The notes below the pieces were generated by a model, which saw only the letters and a list, made by a program, of their open reading frames with translations, was not told the origin of the DNA and made no database searches. This document shows positions 33,523 through 42,265 of a stretch of 64,000 nt of DNA, piece after piece (the first letter of the stretch is position 1; each line of letters starts with the position of its first letter). The DNA comes from Streptomyces xantholiticus. GTDB lineage: Bacteria > Actinomycetota > Actinomycetes > Streptomycetales > Streptomycetaceae. The stretch spans positions 71,793-135,792 of the forward strand of contig NZ_BMWB01000019.1 of assembly GCF_014651015.1 (NCBI RefSeq), given 5' to 3'. A program made the translations under genes and the position numbers.

Positions 33523-34803
33523 ATGAGGAGACGCAGGGGTCTGCGGGTGCTGCTGGCCGGGTGCCTGATCGCCGTGGTCTCGGTCGTGGCCGGCTGCAGC
33601 GGCCCGCCCGAGGAGCGCACGCTGGTCGTGCTCGGGCCGTGGACGGACGGCGAAGAGACGCCGTTCGTGGCGGCGCTGGCCGCGATCGGGAAGCAGACCG
33701 GTCACCGTTACGTCTACAAGGGCACCCGTTCGCTGCGCGAGACCCTCGTCGCCCAGCTCCAGGCCGGCGCTCCGCCGGACGTGGCGATCCTCAACAGCCC
33801 CGGGGAGCTGGCCGAGTACGCGAGGGCCGGTGACCTGCACCCGTTGCCGGAGCAGGTGGTGGGCGCGGCCGTCCCGCCGTGGGCGCCCACGGTCACGGTC
33901 CAGGCGGCGGGCGGCGAGGCGCGGACCCGCGTCTACTGGGCGCCGATCCGGGTGGATCTCAAGTCGCTGGTGTGGAGCCGTACGGACGTGGCGGAGTCGG
34001 ACCCCGTGTGGTGCGTGGGCCTCGGCTCGGGCGCCACGTCCGGCTGGCCGGGCACCGATTGGCTGGAGGACCTGATGCTGCAGCGCCGGGGCTCGGCCGC
34101 GTACGAGGACTGGGCGACGGGCCGGACGCCGTGGCAGCGGACGCGTCCGCTGTGGCAGGAGTGGGGCCGGATGCTCACCGCCGGGGGGCGTACCCCCGGC
34201 GCGCAGGAGCTGGCGGACTTCGAGCTGCTCGACGACGGCCGGTACGGGCTGCTGAACCGCGGCGACTGCACCCATGAGCACCAGGGTTCCTTCATCCGCC
34301 GGCACTACGGCGGCGGCGTACGGCCGACGCCGACGGCCCGCTATCTGGACGGGGTGCCGACGGCGGCGCAGGGCGGCGAGAACGCCTTCGAGGTGTCGGG
34401 CGACATGGCCGCGGTGTTCCGGGCGAGCGCCACTGCGTGGGACCTGCTCGGCCGGCTCACGTCCAAGGAGGCGCGCAGGAGCTGGGCGAACGAGGCGCTG
34501 CCGGATGAGCGGCCGTTCTTCCCCGGCGGCGCCACGGCGGCCTCCGTCCCTGCGTCGAGGGCCACGGCAGAGGTGCAGCGGCTGTTCGACGCGGCGGGCC
34601 GGATCTGTTTCGACGCCTCCGACGCGATGCCGCCCACGCTGCGCGACGCGTTCCACCGGGCGGTGCTGGAGTTCGTGGGCGACCCGCGCGACGAGGCGCT
34701 GCTGGACCGGCTGCTCGGGCAGTTGGAGGCGGAGCGTCTGCTGCAGCGCCAGGAGAAGACGTTCGTGCTGGACGACCTGTGCGACAACCCGCTCGCCGAG
34801 TAA
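33523..34803 (+). CDS. Extracellular solute-binding lipoprotein (GlnH-like sensor)
   Basis: 426 aa. Signal peptide with lipobox VVAGC (Cys25). The mature protein is a periplasmic-binding fold: TLVVLGPWTDGEETPFVAAL, LQAGAPPDVAILNSPGELAE, and a C-terminal ENAFEVSGDMAAVFRASATA. It starts 7 nt after the GlnX-like stop with GAGGAAG upstream, so the two are co-translated. No ABC permease or ATPase is near, so the protein probably senses rather than imports, as GlnH does for aspartate/glutamate in the PknG pathway. It belongs to a different binding-protein family from mycobacterial GlnH, so the ligand may differ. Confidence 0.8.
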   Translation: MRRRRGLRVLLAGCLIAVVSVVAGCSGPPEERTLVVLGPWTDGEETPFVAALAAIGKQTGHRYVYKGTRSLRETLVAQLQAGAPPDVAILNSPGELAEYARAGDLHPLPEQVVGAAVPPWAPTVTVQAAGGEARTRVYWAPIRVDLKSLVWSRTDVAESDPVWCVGLGSGATSGWPGTDWLEDLMLQRRGSAAYEDWATGRTPWQRTRPLWQEWGRMLTAGGRTPGAQELADFELLDDGRYGLLNRGDCTHEHQGSFIRRHYGGGVRPTPTARYLDGVPTAAQGGENAFEVSGDMAAVFRASATAWDLLGRLTSKEARRSWANEALPDERPFFPGGATAASVPASRATAEVQRLFDAAGRICFDASDAMPPTLRDAFHRAVLEFVGDPRDEALLDRLLGQLEAERLLQRQEKTFVLDDLCDNPLAE

Positions 34804-34819
34804 CCGGGCCGGGCTCGCG

Positions 34820-35671
34820 TCAGGCGAAGACGACCGTGCGGCGGCCGTTGAGCAGGATGCGGTGCTCGGCGTGCCACTTCACCGCGCGGGCCAGCGCCTG
34901 GCACTCCACGTCGCGGCCGATCGCCACCAGTTGTTCGGGGGTCACCTCGTGGCCGACCCGTTCGACCTCCTGCTCGATGATCGGTCCCTCGTCGAGGTCG
35001 GCAGTCACATAGTGCGCGGTCGCACCGATCAGTTTCACACCGCGGGCGTGCGCCTGGTGGTACGGCTTGGCGCCCTTGAAGCTCGGCAGGAAGGAGTGGT
35101 GGATGTTGATGATCCGGCCGCTGAGCTGCTTGCAGAGGTCGTCGGAGAGCACCTGCATGTAGCGGGCGAGGACGACCAGCTCCACGTTCTCCTCGTGCAC
35201 CAGGTCCAGCAGCCGGGCCTCGGCGGCGCCCTTGGTGTCCTTGGTGACCGGAATGTGGTGGAACGGGATGCCGTACGAGGAGACGAGCTCCGCGAAGTCC
35301 GTGTGGTTGGAGACGACGCCCGCGATCTCGACGGGCAGGGCACCGGTGCGCGAGCGGAACAGCAGGTCGTTCAGGCAGTGCCCGAACTTGCTGACCATCA
35401 GGACGATCCGCATCCGCTCGTCGGCGAGATGGATCTGCCAGTCCATCTGGAAGGAGTCGCCGACGGCGGCGAAGCTCGCCCGCAGCTTGTCCACCGTGAC
35501 CGGGGAGTCCGCGGAGAAGTGGACCCGCATGAAGAACAGACCAGTGTCCCTGTCACCGAACTGCTGGCTGTCCTCGATGTTGCAGCCGGTGATGAAGAGG
35601 TAGCTCGAGACTGCGTGCACAATGCCCTGTTTGTCCGGGCAGGAGAGCGTCAGGACGTACTGGTCGGTCAT
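34820..35671 (-). CDS. purU: Formyltetrahydrofolate deformylase
   Basis: 283 aa, typical PurU length. An N-terminal ACT domain (TLSCPDKQGIVHAVSSYLFI, GCNIEDSQQFGD) precedes a formyltransferase-like domain (RIVLMVSKFGHCLNDLLFRS, VVSNHTDFAEL, NIHHSFLPSFKGAKPYHQAH, GATAHYVTADLDEGPIIEQ). It hydrolyses 10-formyl-THF to formate and THF, balancing the one-carbon pool. The ATG at 35671 gives the usual MTDQYVLTLSC start. It converges with the lipoprotein gene (16-nt gap). Confidence 0.95.
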   Translation of the reverse strand: MTDQYVLTLSCPDKQGIVHAVSSYLFITGCNIEDSQQFGDRDTGLFFMRVHFSADSPVTVDKLRASFAAVGDSFQMDWQIHLADERMRIVLMVSKFGHCLNDLLFRSRTGALPVEIAGVVSNHTDFAELVSSYGIPFHHIPVTKDTKGAAEARLLDLVHEENVELVVLARYMQVLSDDLCKQLSGRIINIHHSFLPSFKGAKPYHQAHARGVKLIGATAHYVTADLDEGPIIEQEVERVGHEVTPEQLVAIGRDVECQALARAVKWHAEHRILLNGRRTVVFA

Positions 35672-35716
35672 CCTCTCAGCCTGCCACATCCGCCAGGCGG
35701 GCCCGGCACGCGTCCG

Positions 35717-36164
35717 TCAGGCGGACCGCGTCATGATCCGCAGCACCTCGAGGGAGCGCGGCGGGGTGTCCGGGTCCTCGCCGTCGCTCGTCGCCAGCCG
35801 GACGTGCGCGTCGCGCGCCGCCCGTACGGCCTCCGGCCAGCCGTGGTGCTCCATGTACGCGGAGACCGGTGCGTCGGCACCGACCTGGTGCATGATCCGC
35901 AGCACTCGCAGCACGGCGACGTCCACGAGTGCGGCCTCACCGGAATCACGGAAGATCGTCCCGACGTACTTCTCCGCGGACCAGTTGTCCAGCCAGGTGT
36001 CCTCGACCAGGCGGTACACGGCATCGGTGACGTCGCCGTATCCCTCGCGTCCCGCCAGCCAGCACTCCTGATGGAAGACGGGGTCGGAAAGCATGTGCAG
36101 CGCCGAGCGCACGTTGCTGCGCCAGCGCCACCAGGGCATGTCATTGAGCGGCATGCCGCCCATG
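35717..36164 (-). CDS. SCO4402-family conserved protein
   Basis: 148 aa from ATG 36164 (ATG 36155 possible). MPLNDMPWWRWRSNVRSALH and REGYGDVTDAVYRLVEDTW are, as I recall, strongly conserved in a Streptomyces family named after SCO4402. It is helical and soluble, with no catalytic motif. It lies directly behind purU, as remembered for S. coelicolor. Function unknown. Confidence 0.8.
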
Positions 36165-36335
36165 GTGGAGGAGCGACGGCCGCGACGGGAAGGGTTGACC
36201 GAACCTTGCTGCACGTCTTCGATCGTACGTTCCCTTTCCGCACACCTGGACCCACCCCTGCAATTCACCTCGACGTCACTTGGCGTTGATCCATGCTCAC
36301 TGTGTCGTTACCTGGAACCGGAAACGTGCACAGTC

Positions 36336-37649
36336 ATGACCGGTAGGCGTCGTACCTCCTTCCCTCGCCCCTCCAAGACCTTCTCAGTCCGTACCGCGTG
36401 TACGGCGGTGGTGGCGACCGGGGCGTCGCTGATCGCCGGATGTGGCGTACTCCCCGGAGATGCGGGGGGCTCCAAGGAGCCCGTCACCGTCATGACCTTC
36501 GCCCCTGAGGAGACCAAGGCCACCAACATGCCCGGTATGCCGGCGATGGCCGAGGCCTACGCCCGCTGGGCCGAGGCCAGGGGCGGCATCGACGGCCACG
36601 AGCTGCGCGTCATCACCTGCAACGAGCAGAACACCCCCAGGGGCGCGGCCACCTGCGCCCGGCAGGCCGTCGACAAGGGTGCCGACGCGGTGGTCGGCTC
36701 CTACAGCCAGTACGGCGACGCGTTCATGGCGCCGCTGGAGGCCGCCGGCATCCCCTTCATCGGCGGATTCGGGGTCTCCGACGAGGAGTTCACCAGCTAT
36801 CTCTCCTACCCGGTCAACGGCGGCCAGGCCGCGCTGCTCGCCGGGAACGGCGAACAGCTGGCCGACGTCTGCGACAAGGTCGCACTCGTACGCCCGGACA
36901 GCCTCGCCGGCGACGACCTGCCCGACCTCCTCAACGCCGGCCTGGCCCGCGGCAAGGCGGGCGAATCGGCGGACATCCTCGCCGCCGACGACGCCACCGG
37001 CTACTCCGACGAGGCGCTGCGGGCGCGGGAGCGGGCGGCGGAGCCGACCTGGACGAAGACCGTGGCCGACGGCGAACTGCCGGGCTGCGTGACGGCCGCC
37101 CTCGGTGATCGCACGGAGACGTTCTTCGACTCGTACCGCCGGCTGCCCGAGGACGGCCGGCAGTTGCGGATCTCGTCGGTCATGGGCAGTGTCGGCCAGC
37201 CCCTCATCGACCGCACCGGCGGCCGCAACGGCCTCTACGAGGGCGCCTACATCACCGGCTGGTACCCGGACGCGGACGACGCCCGCTGGGACCGGATGCG
37301 CGACGTCATCCGCACCCACGCCTTCGGCGACGACAGCCTGGATCCGGCCGACGCCGGTGTGCAGACGACATGGATCGCGTACACCGTCCTCGACAAGATC
37401 ATCCATGCGATCGGCACCGACGCCATCACCCCCGGCAAGATCTCGCACATCCTGGACCAGGGGCTGAAGGTGTCGACCGACGGTCTGACCCCGGACCTGC
37501 GGTGGGGTTACGAGGACATGCTCGGCGCCGCCCGCTATCCGCGGATCGTCAACAGCAGCGTCACCTTCCAAGTGGTGCGTGACGGACGGCTGGTGACGCA
37601 GCGCCAGGGATCCGTGGACGTCGGCCGCACCCTGGTGGACGCGTCGTAG
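36336..37649 (+). CDS. Orphan solute-binding lipoprotein (branched-chain amino-acid-type periplasmic binding fold)
   Basis: 437 aa. Long basic N-region, hydrophobic core, lipobox LIAGC (Cys36). The mature part is a type I periplasmic-binding protein: EAYARWAEARGGIDGHELRV, CARQAVDKGADAVVGSYSQY, GIPFIGGFGVSDEEF, and WIAYTVLDKIIHAIGTDAIT near the C-terminus. No permease or ATPase genes adjoin it, so a sensing role or pairing with a distant transporter is likely. It is convergent with the Pro/Gln-rich membrane protein. The start at 36336 lacks a clear ribosome site. Confidence 0.8.
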   Translation: MTGRRRTSFPRPSKTFSVRTACTAVVATGASLIAGCGVLPGDAGGSKEPVTVMTFAPEETKATNMPGMPAMAEAYARWAEARGGIDGHELRVITCNEQNTPRGAATCARQAVDKGADAVVGSYSQYGDAFMAPLEAAGIPFIGGFGVSDEEFTSYLSYPVNGGQAALLAGNGEQLADVCDKVALVRPDSLAGDDLPDLLNAGLARGKAGESADILAADDATGYSDEALRARERAAEPTWTKTVADGELPGCVTAALGDRTETFFDSYRRLPEDGRQLRISSVMGSVGQPLIDRTGGRNGLYEGAYITGWYPDADDARWDRMRDVIRTHAFGDDSLDPADAGVQTTWIAYTVLDKIIHAIGTDAITPGKISHILDQGLKVSTDGLTPDLRWGYEDMLGAARYPRIVNSSVTFQVVRDGRLVTQRQGSVDVGRTLVDAS

Positions 37650-37684
37650 ACCCGGCGGGGCCGATCGGCCGCCGCCAGGACCTG

Positions 37685-37719
37685 CCGCCCCGGCTCCGGA
37701 TCGATCCCGGCCGGGGCGG
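37685..37719. terminator. Convergent hairpin terminator
   Basis: Perfect 10-bp stem CCGCCCCGGC / GCCGGGGCGG with a 15-nt loop between the two converging genes. Confidence 0.65.
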
Positions 37720-37729
37720 TCCGCCGCTC

Positions 37730-39562
37730 TCAGAGCTGACTGCTGCTGCGTTCCGTCAGACCGTACTTGCGGGCGATCACGTTCCACAGCTTCGACGCCT
37801 CGTTCTTGGCCGTGGTCGCCTCGCCGCTCGCCTGGTTGCCCTGGGCGGTCTGCTTGGTGACGCGTGCCTTGCCGTCCTTGCAGCCCTTCTTGCCCTTGGT
37901 CTGCAGCGCCCAGGCCGCGTAGTGGTCGTCGGCCGACGCCGACGCCTGCCACGCCTTGTTCAGCGACGCGGTCAGCGCGGCGTTGTCCGGCAACTTGTCC
38001 ACGGACAGCGTGCCCAGCCGGGTCACCAGGTCGCGGCGCTGCTGGGCGGCGCCCTTCAGGTCGGTGGCAGCCTGGTCCAGGTTCTTGCACACCCTGATGT
38101 TCTCGACCGAACGGATCACCGCGGCACGGCTGTTGTTGCTGTCCGCGAGGAGCTTGTCGAGCTCCTGGGCCTGGGGCTCCGCCGGGTCGGCGGCCTTCGC
38201 GCTGGGACTCGCCTCGCCGGGCGCCGGGGAGTCGGCCGCAACGTTCCTGTCCGGGACCGGGTCCTTGTCGTCGTCACCTCCGCCGAACATCACGGCACCC
38301 AGGCCCAGGCCCAGTACGGCGCACCCGACGACCAGCGCGGCGATAACCGGCGCGGTGGAACGGCGGCCCGGCTCGGGCTCGGGGTCGTACCGCGGCTCCT
38401 GACGGCCCGGCTGCTGGTAGGACGACCGGGCCGCCTGCTGATGCGCGGGCGGCGACCCTTCGAAGCGGGGCATCTGCTGGGTGGCGTCGGCCGGTTCGGC
38501 CCCGCCGTGGCCCTCCGAACGGAAGAGGCTGTCGAACTCCGCGGGCGGCTGCCGGTCCCCGGGAGCGCCGGGCCTGATGCCGAACGGCGCCCCGTTGGGA
38601 GCGGGCGGCACGGGAGCGATGTACTGGGTGGCATCCGCGTCGGCTCCCTGCGGGCCGCCGGCGGCCAGGCGCCCCGTCCCGAGGAACGTCGTCGACTCCG
38701 CGGGCATCTCCGGCGGCAACGCGCCGGGCCCGACGGGCGCGATGTACTGCGTGGCATCGGAGTCGGCCCCTGGCGCGGGGGCGCCGCCTCGGGCGTCCGC
38801 CGCGTGCCGGCCCGGCGCCTGGCCGTGGTCGGCCTGCGGATACCGGCTTTGCGGGCCGGCGCCTTGCGCCGACTGCGGCGGCAGCGTGCCCGGCGCATCG
38901 AACTGCCCTTGCGAGGCAGCTTGCGCGTATCCGCCCTGCGCCGCCTGCGGGGGCAGCGCGCTTCCGGGGGCGCCCGGTGCCGCGAAGTCGCCATGGGGGC
39001 CTGCCCCCTGGGCCGTCTGCGGCGGCAGCGCACCTGCAGACGCGCCCGGCGAAGTGAACTGCCCCTGCGCAGCGCCGCCTTGGGGCGCCGCCTGCGCATA
39101 TCCGCCCTGCGGGCCGGCACCTGCGGGTGCGCCCGGTGCGTCGAACTGCTGGGAGCCGCCCTGCGGCGCAGGCGCGTAACCGCCCTGTGGGCCCGCGGGC
39201 GTACCCGGAACGGGGAACTGGGCCGGCGCCCCCGGCTGCGGGGGTGACGACGTCGCGACCTGGCCGGCGTGCGCAGCCGGCTGCGCGGGGTAGCCGTAGC
39301 CACCGGCCTGGGCCGGGGCCGCGGCCGGGTAGCCGTAACCACCGACGGGCGCCGGGTAGCCGTACCCGGGCGGCGCCGCCTCCGGCGACTGCGGCGGTGG
39401 CTGCTGGGGACCCCACGGCTCACCCCAGGGCTGGCCACCCGCGGGAGCCGCCTGCGCGCCGGGTATGAGGGGCTCGCTTCCGTCGGCGGGCAGCACGACG
39501 CCTTCGTGCGCGGGCCGCGCGGCCGGCAGCCGCTGCTCGTCACCCTGTCCGCTGTGCGTCAC
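37730..39562 (-). CDS. Pro/Gln/Ala/Gly-rich single-pass membrane protein
   Basis: 610 aa from GTG 39562 (AGGAG 5 nt upstream). Residues 1-400 are low-complexity, with repeats such as GGYGYPA, ALPPQ-AQGAGP and ATQYIAPV (twice), and are probably cytoplasmic and disordered. One membrane helix lies at about 402-424 (VIAALVVGCAVLGLGLGAVM). The extracytoplasmic part of about 185 aa is helical and Lys-rich with two Cys (IRVCKNLDQAATDL, KKGCKDGKARV), probably a disulfide. Similar layouts occur in Streptomyces proteins linked to serine/threonine kinases or wall stress. The ATQYIAP motif, common in targets and tails of kinase-regulated proteins, might be a phosphosite. Confidence 0.75.
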   Translation of the reverse strand: MTHSGQGDEQRLPAARPAHEGVVLPADGSEPLIPGAQAAPAGGQPWGEPWGPQQPPPQSPEAAPPGYGYPAPVGGYGYPAAAPAQAGGYGYPAQPAAHAGQVATSSPPQPGAPAQFPVPGTPAGPQGGYAPAPQGGSQQFDAPGAPAGAGPQGGYAQAAPQGGAAQGQFTSPGASAGALPPQTAQGAGPHGDFAAPGAPGSALPPQAAQGGYAQAASQGQFDAPGTLPPQSAQGAGPQSRYPQADHGQAPGRHAADARGGAPAPGADSDATQYIAPVGPGALPPEMPAESTTFLGTGRLAAGGPQGADADATQYIAPVPPAPNGAPFGIRPGAPGDRQPPAEFDSLFRSEGHGGAEPADATQQMPRFEGSPPAHQQAARSSYQQPGRQEPRYDPEPEPGRRSTAPVIAALVVGCAVLGLGLGAVMFGGGDDDKDPVPDRNVAADSPAPGEASPSAKAADPAEPQAQELDKLLADSNNSRAAVIRSVENIRVCKNLDQAATDLKGAAQQRRDLVTRLGTLSVDKLPDNAALTASLNKAWQASASADDHYAAWALQTKGKKGCKDGKARVTKQTAQGNQASGEATTAKNEASKLWNVIARKYGLTERSSSQL

Positions 39563-39826
39563 CGGGACTCCTACGTGTGGACCTACGGAATCGTCGGTTC
39601 ACGCTACCGGGTGCCCCCAGCGGTCCGCACACACGTGCCGAAGCGGTAACAAGATGCGGACACAACTCGCTGTTGAAGCCCGCCGGAAAGCCCTTGCCCC
39701 CGCGCCCCCTTGCCCCGCTCTGTGCCCTTCACCACAGGGCGGGTCCACGAAATGGTCACCGTCCGCGCGGAGGACGGGCCCGCTGCGGCCTGTGCCGGAG
39801 CGGGCCGGGCCGGACTTTACGGGGAT

Positions 39827-41212
39827 CTACGCCGCCGTCCGCTGCTCCAGCCGCGTCGCGAACTCCCGCACCGGTGGCTCCTGCGCGTACGGCTCGAGCC
39901 GCAGCTGGAGATCGTCCAGATACTCCGCGCCCCTGCTCGAGCGCAGCGTATCCAGCAGCTCCACCGCCCGCGTGCCGGTGCAGCAGGCCTGTTCCACCTC
40001 GCGCTGCTGGACCTGCGCGGATGCCAGCAGGACCAGGCCGATCGCCCGGCGGCGGGCCCGCGACTCGGGCAGGCCCTCCAGCGCGTCGCTCGCGTACCGC
40101 GCCGCGGTTTCGGCCCGGCCGAGGTCTCGGTAGCAGTGCGCCAGCTCGTCGGCGAGATACGCGTGATCGAAGTGGGCGATCCAGTCAGGATCATCCCCTT
40201 TCTCCGGATCTGTCCGTTCCAGCGCGGCGACCGCCTCGGCCGCCACCTCGTCACAGGTGCGGCCGTCCCCCAGCAGGGCGTGCCCGCGGGCCTCCGCCGC
40301 GAGGAACATGGCCTGCACGCGGGGCGTGACCCGCCCCCGCGCGCCTTCCTGTGCGGCCCGGGCGAGCTGAGCGATCTCGCGAGGGGTGCCCAGTTCGGCG
40401 GCCAGGTGGCTCATGGAGGCGGCCAGCACATAGCCGCCGTAGGCGCGGTCGCCCGCGGCCTGCGCGAGGCGCAGGGCCTGGATGTAGTACCGCTGGGCGA
40501 GCCCGGGCTGGCCGGTGTCCACGGCCATGTAGCCGGCGAGCTCCGTCAGCCGCGCGACGGCCGCGAACAGCTCCCGGCCGACGGCCTCCCGGTACGAGCC
40601 GGACAGCAGCCCGGAGACCACACTGTTCAGGTAGTGCGCGACGACCGGCCGCACATGGCCGCTGCCGAAGCGGTGGTCCATCTCCGTCAGCGCCGCGGTC
40701 ATCGCACGGACCGCTTCGACGTCCGAGAGGCCGACCCGCGCCCCGGCGGTGCGCGCCACCTGCGCGTCCGCGCCGGTGATCAGCCAGTCCCTGCTCGGTT
40801 CGACGAGGGCGGAGGCGGCGACCGCCGAGCCGGAGAGGAAGTCGCGCCGGCCCACGTCGCTGCGCCACAGCTCACAGACCTGCTCGATCGCGCCGGGGAC
40901 CGTCGGCGCGAACTGCAGGCCGACGCCGGTGGCGAGGTTCTTGCCGCCCGCCATGCCGATCTCGTCGATCGTGACCGTACGGCCGAGTTTGCGGCCCAGC
41001 GCCTCCGCGATGACTCCCGGGGCCCGGCCCCGCGGCTGCTGCCCGCGCAGCCAGCGGGCCACGGAGGTCTTGTCGTAGCGCAGGTCGAGGCCGCGCTCCA
41101 CGCCGACCATGTTGACGCGCCGGGCCAGCCCGGCGTTCGAGCATCCGGCTTCCTGGATGAGTGCCTGAAGCCGTTCGTTAGGCCGGCGGACGACGAGAGG
41201 CCTGGCTGCCAT
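39827..41212 (-). CDS. XRE-type regulator with TPR-like C-terminal domain
   Basis: 461 aa. Residues about 10-85 form an atypical helix-turn-helix: RLQALIQEAGCSNAGLARRV, YDKTSVARWLRGQQPRGRAP. The remainder is helical TPR-like repeats (AGYMAVDTGQPGLAQRYYIQ, YGGYVLAASMSHLAAELGTP, YLADELAHCYRDLGRAETAA), a ligand- or protein-binding solenoid as in NsdA and RRNPP-like regulators. It diverges from the prim-pol gene; two TGATCAATG direct repeats lie 23-43 nt upstream of its start, candidates for autoregulation. Confidence 0.85.
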   Translation of the reverse strand: MAARPLVVRRPNERLQALIQEAGCSNAGLARRVNMVGVERGLDLRYDKTSVARWLRGQQPRGRAPGVIAEALGRKLGRTVTIDEIGMAGGKNLATGVGLQFAPTVPGAIEQVCELWRSDVGRRDFLSGSAVAASALVEPSRDWLITGADAQVARTAGARVGLSDVEAVRAMTAALTEMDHRFGSGHVRPVVAHYLNSVVSGLLSGSYREAVGRELFAAVARLTELAGYMAVDTGQPGLAQRYYIQALRLAQAAGDRAYGGYVLAASMSHLAAELGTPREIAQLARAAQEGARGRVTPRVQAMFLAAEARGHALLGDGRTCDEVAAEAVAALERTDPEKGDDPDWIAHFDHAYLADELAHCYRDLGRAETAARYASDALEGLPESRARRRAIGLVLLASAQVQQREVEQACCTGTRAVELLDTLRSSRGAEYLDDLQLRLEPYAQEPPVREFATRLEQRTAA

Positions 41213-41234
41213 GAACTACCCCCTGATGCCGCGT

Positions 41235-41255
41235 TGATCAATGAGCTGATCAATG
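41235..41255. promoter_or_regulatory. Two direct repeats TGATCAATG, possible regulator site
   Basis: TGATCAATG occurs at 41235-41243 and 41247-41255 (12-nt period), each containing the palindrome TGATCA. It lies just upstream of the XRE/TPR regulator start at 41212, in unusually AT-rich sequence for this genome. Confidence 0.45.
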
Positions 41256-41485
41256 CCCGGCTGATATACGGAGAATGCAGAGTTGGTCTGGTTGGTTCCT
41301 TTTGCCGTCGCGCCCCGTTGTTTGCCTTTCCGTACGCGTCCCCGCACTGCCTACCCGCCCCAGCGGCCCGCGGCCCGTGCGCGCCCCCGGCCGTGCACCC
41401 GTGCGCCCCACATGCAGGATCGATGCTCCACCGCCCACCGCATCACGCCCCGTAACCCGGGGTTGCGGCGGCAGTTGAGTGTGTC

Positions 41486-42175
41486 GTGGAAGAGACCATG
41501 GGAGTCACGGAAGCCGCACGGATCCCCCAGCAGCGAGGCGAGCAACTGCTGGACAGCGCCGTGCGGTACGCGGAAGAGCGGCACTGGGACGTGTTCCCCG
41601 GCACCTGGCTGGAGGCGGTCGAAGGCACGCAGCGCTGCTCGTGCGGCGATCTCCGCTGTTCTCTGCCGGGCGCCCACGCGGCGCGGCCGGACTGGGCGAA
41701 CCAGGCGACCGGCAGCGCCACGGCCGCCCGCCGGCTGTGGTCGATGCAGCCGACGGCCTCGATCCTGCTGCCCACCGGCCGCACCTTCGACGCCATCGAC
41801 GTCTCGGAATCCTCCGGGTTCCTTGCGCTCGCGCGCATGGAGCGGATGGGCCTCCCCCTCGGCCCGGTGACCTGCACCCCCGACCGCCGGATGCTGTTCT
41901 TCGTCCTGCCTGGCGCCGCCCTCAAGGTCCCCGACCTGATCAGCAAGCTGGGCTGGGCCCCGAGCTCCCTCGATCTCGTCGCCCGCGGCGAAGGCCATTA
42001 CGTCGCCGCTCCACCGACGAGGGTCGGCGGCCACGGCGCCGTGCAGTGGGCCCGCCGCCCCACGCCCGCCAACCGCTGGCTACCGGACGCCGACGAGTTG
42101 ATCAGCCCGCTCGCGTACGCGTGCGCCAGGGACCCGGCGGCGGCGCGGATGCGCCAGGGCCGGGGCGGGGGCTGA
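41486..42175 (+). CDS. Bifunctional primase/polymerase N-terminal (prim-pol) domain protein
   Basis: 229 aa from GTG 41486 (ATG 41498 is an alternative). Features: LLDSAVRYAEERHWDVFPGTWLE, CSCGDLRCSLPGAHAARPDWANQAT (Cys cluster), SILLPTGRTFDAIDVSESSG, and APPTRVGGHGAVQWARRPT. This is the prim-pol fold usually found at the N-terminus of phage/plasmid replication proteins, here free-standing and chromosomal as in many Streptomyces. The usual DxD metal site is reduced to AIDVSES, so DNA synthesis is doubtful. It is divergent from the XRE regulator. Confidence 0.8.
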   Translation: MEETMGVTEAARIPQQRGEQLLDSAVRYAEERHWDVFPGTWLEAVEGTQRCSCGDLRCSLPGAHAARPDWANQATGSATAARRLWSMQPTASILLPTGRTFDAIDVSESSGFLALARMERMGLPLGPVTCTPDRRMLFFVLPGAALKVPDLISKLGWAPSSLDLVARGEGHYVAAPPTRVGGHGAVQWARRPTPANRWLPDADELISPLAYACARDPAAARMRQGRGGG

Positions 42176-42184
42176 GACTGCACA

Positions 42185-42254
42185 CCCTTCACCCGCGTCC
42201 GTAGGCTGGACCCGGACATCGGTGCCTTCGGCACTCACGGGGACGGGTGAAGGG
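42185..42254. promoter_or_regulatory. Inverted repeat around the ABC ATPase leader
   Basis: CCCTTCACCCG (42185-42195) pairs perfectly with CGGGTGAAGGG (42244-42254). The right arm contains the GAAGGG ribosome site of the ATPase gene, and an inner hairpin GTGCC-TTC-GGCAC lies between. It may be an RNA structure hiding the ribosome site or a DNA operator flanking the promoter. Confidence 0.45.
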
Positions 42255-42265
42255 CGTACAAGCAG

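Noticed and set aside
30195-33620. 1141-codon open frame on the minus strand
   Set aside because: It lies opposite the protease-kinase and GlnX-like genes; its translation is low-complexity Arg/Gly/Pro with no domain, as expected for a shadow of high-GC codon bias.
34274-36289. 671-codon plus-strand frame over purU and the SCO4402-type gene
   Set aside because: Antisense shadow of two well-conserved genes; no motif and no ribosome site.
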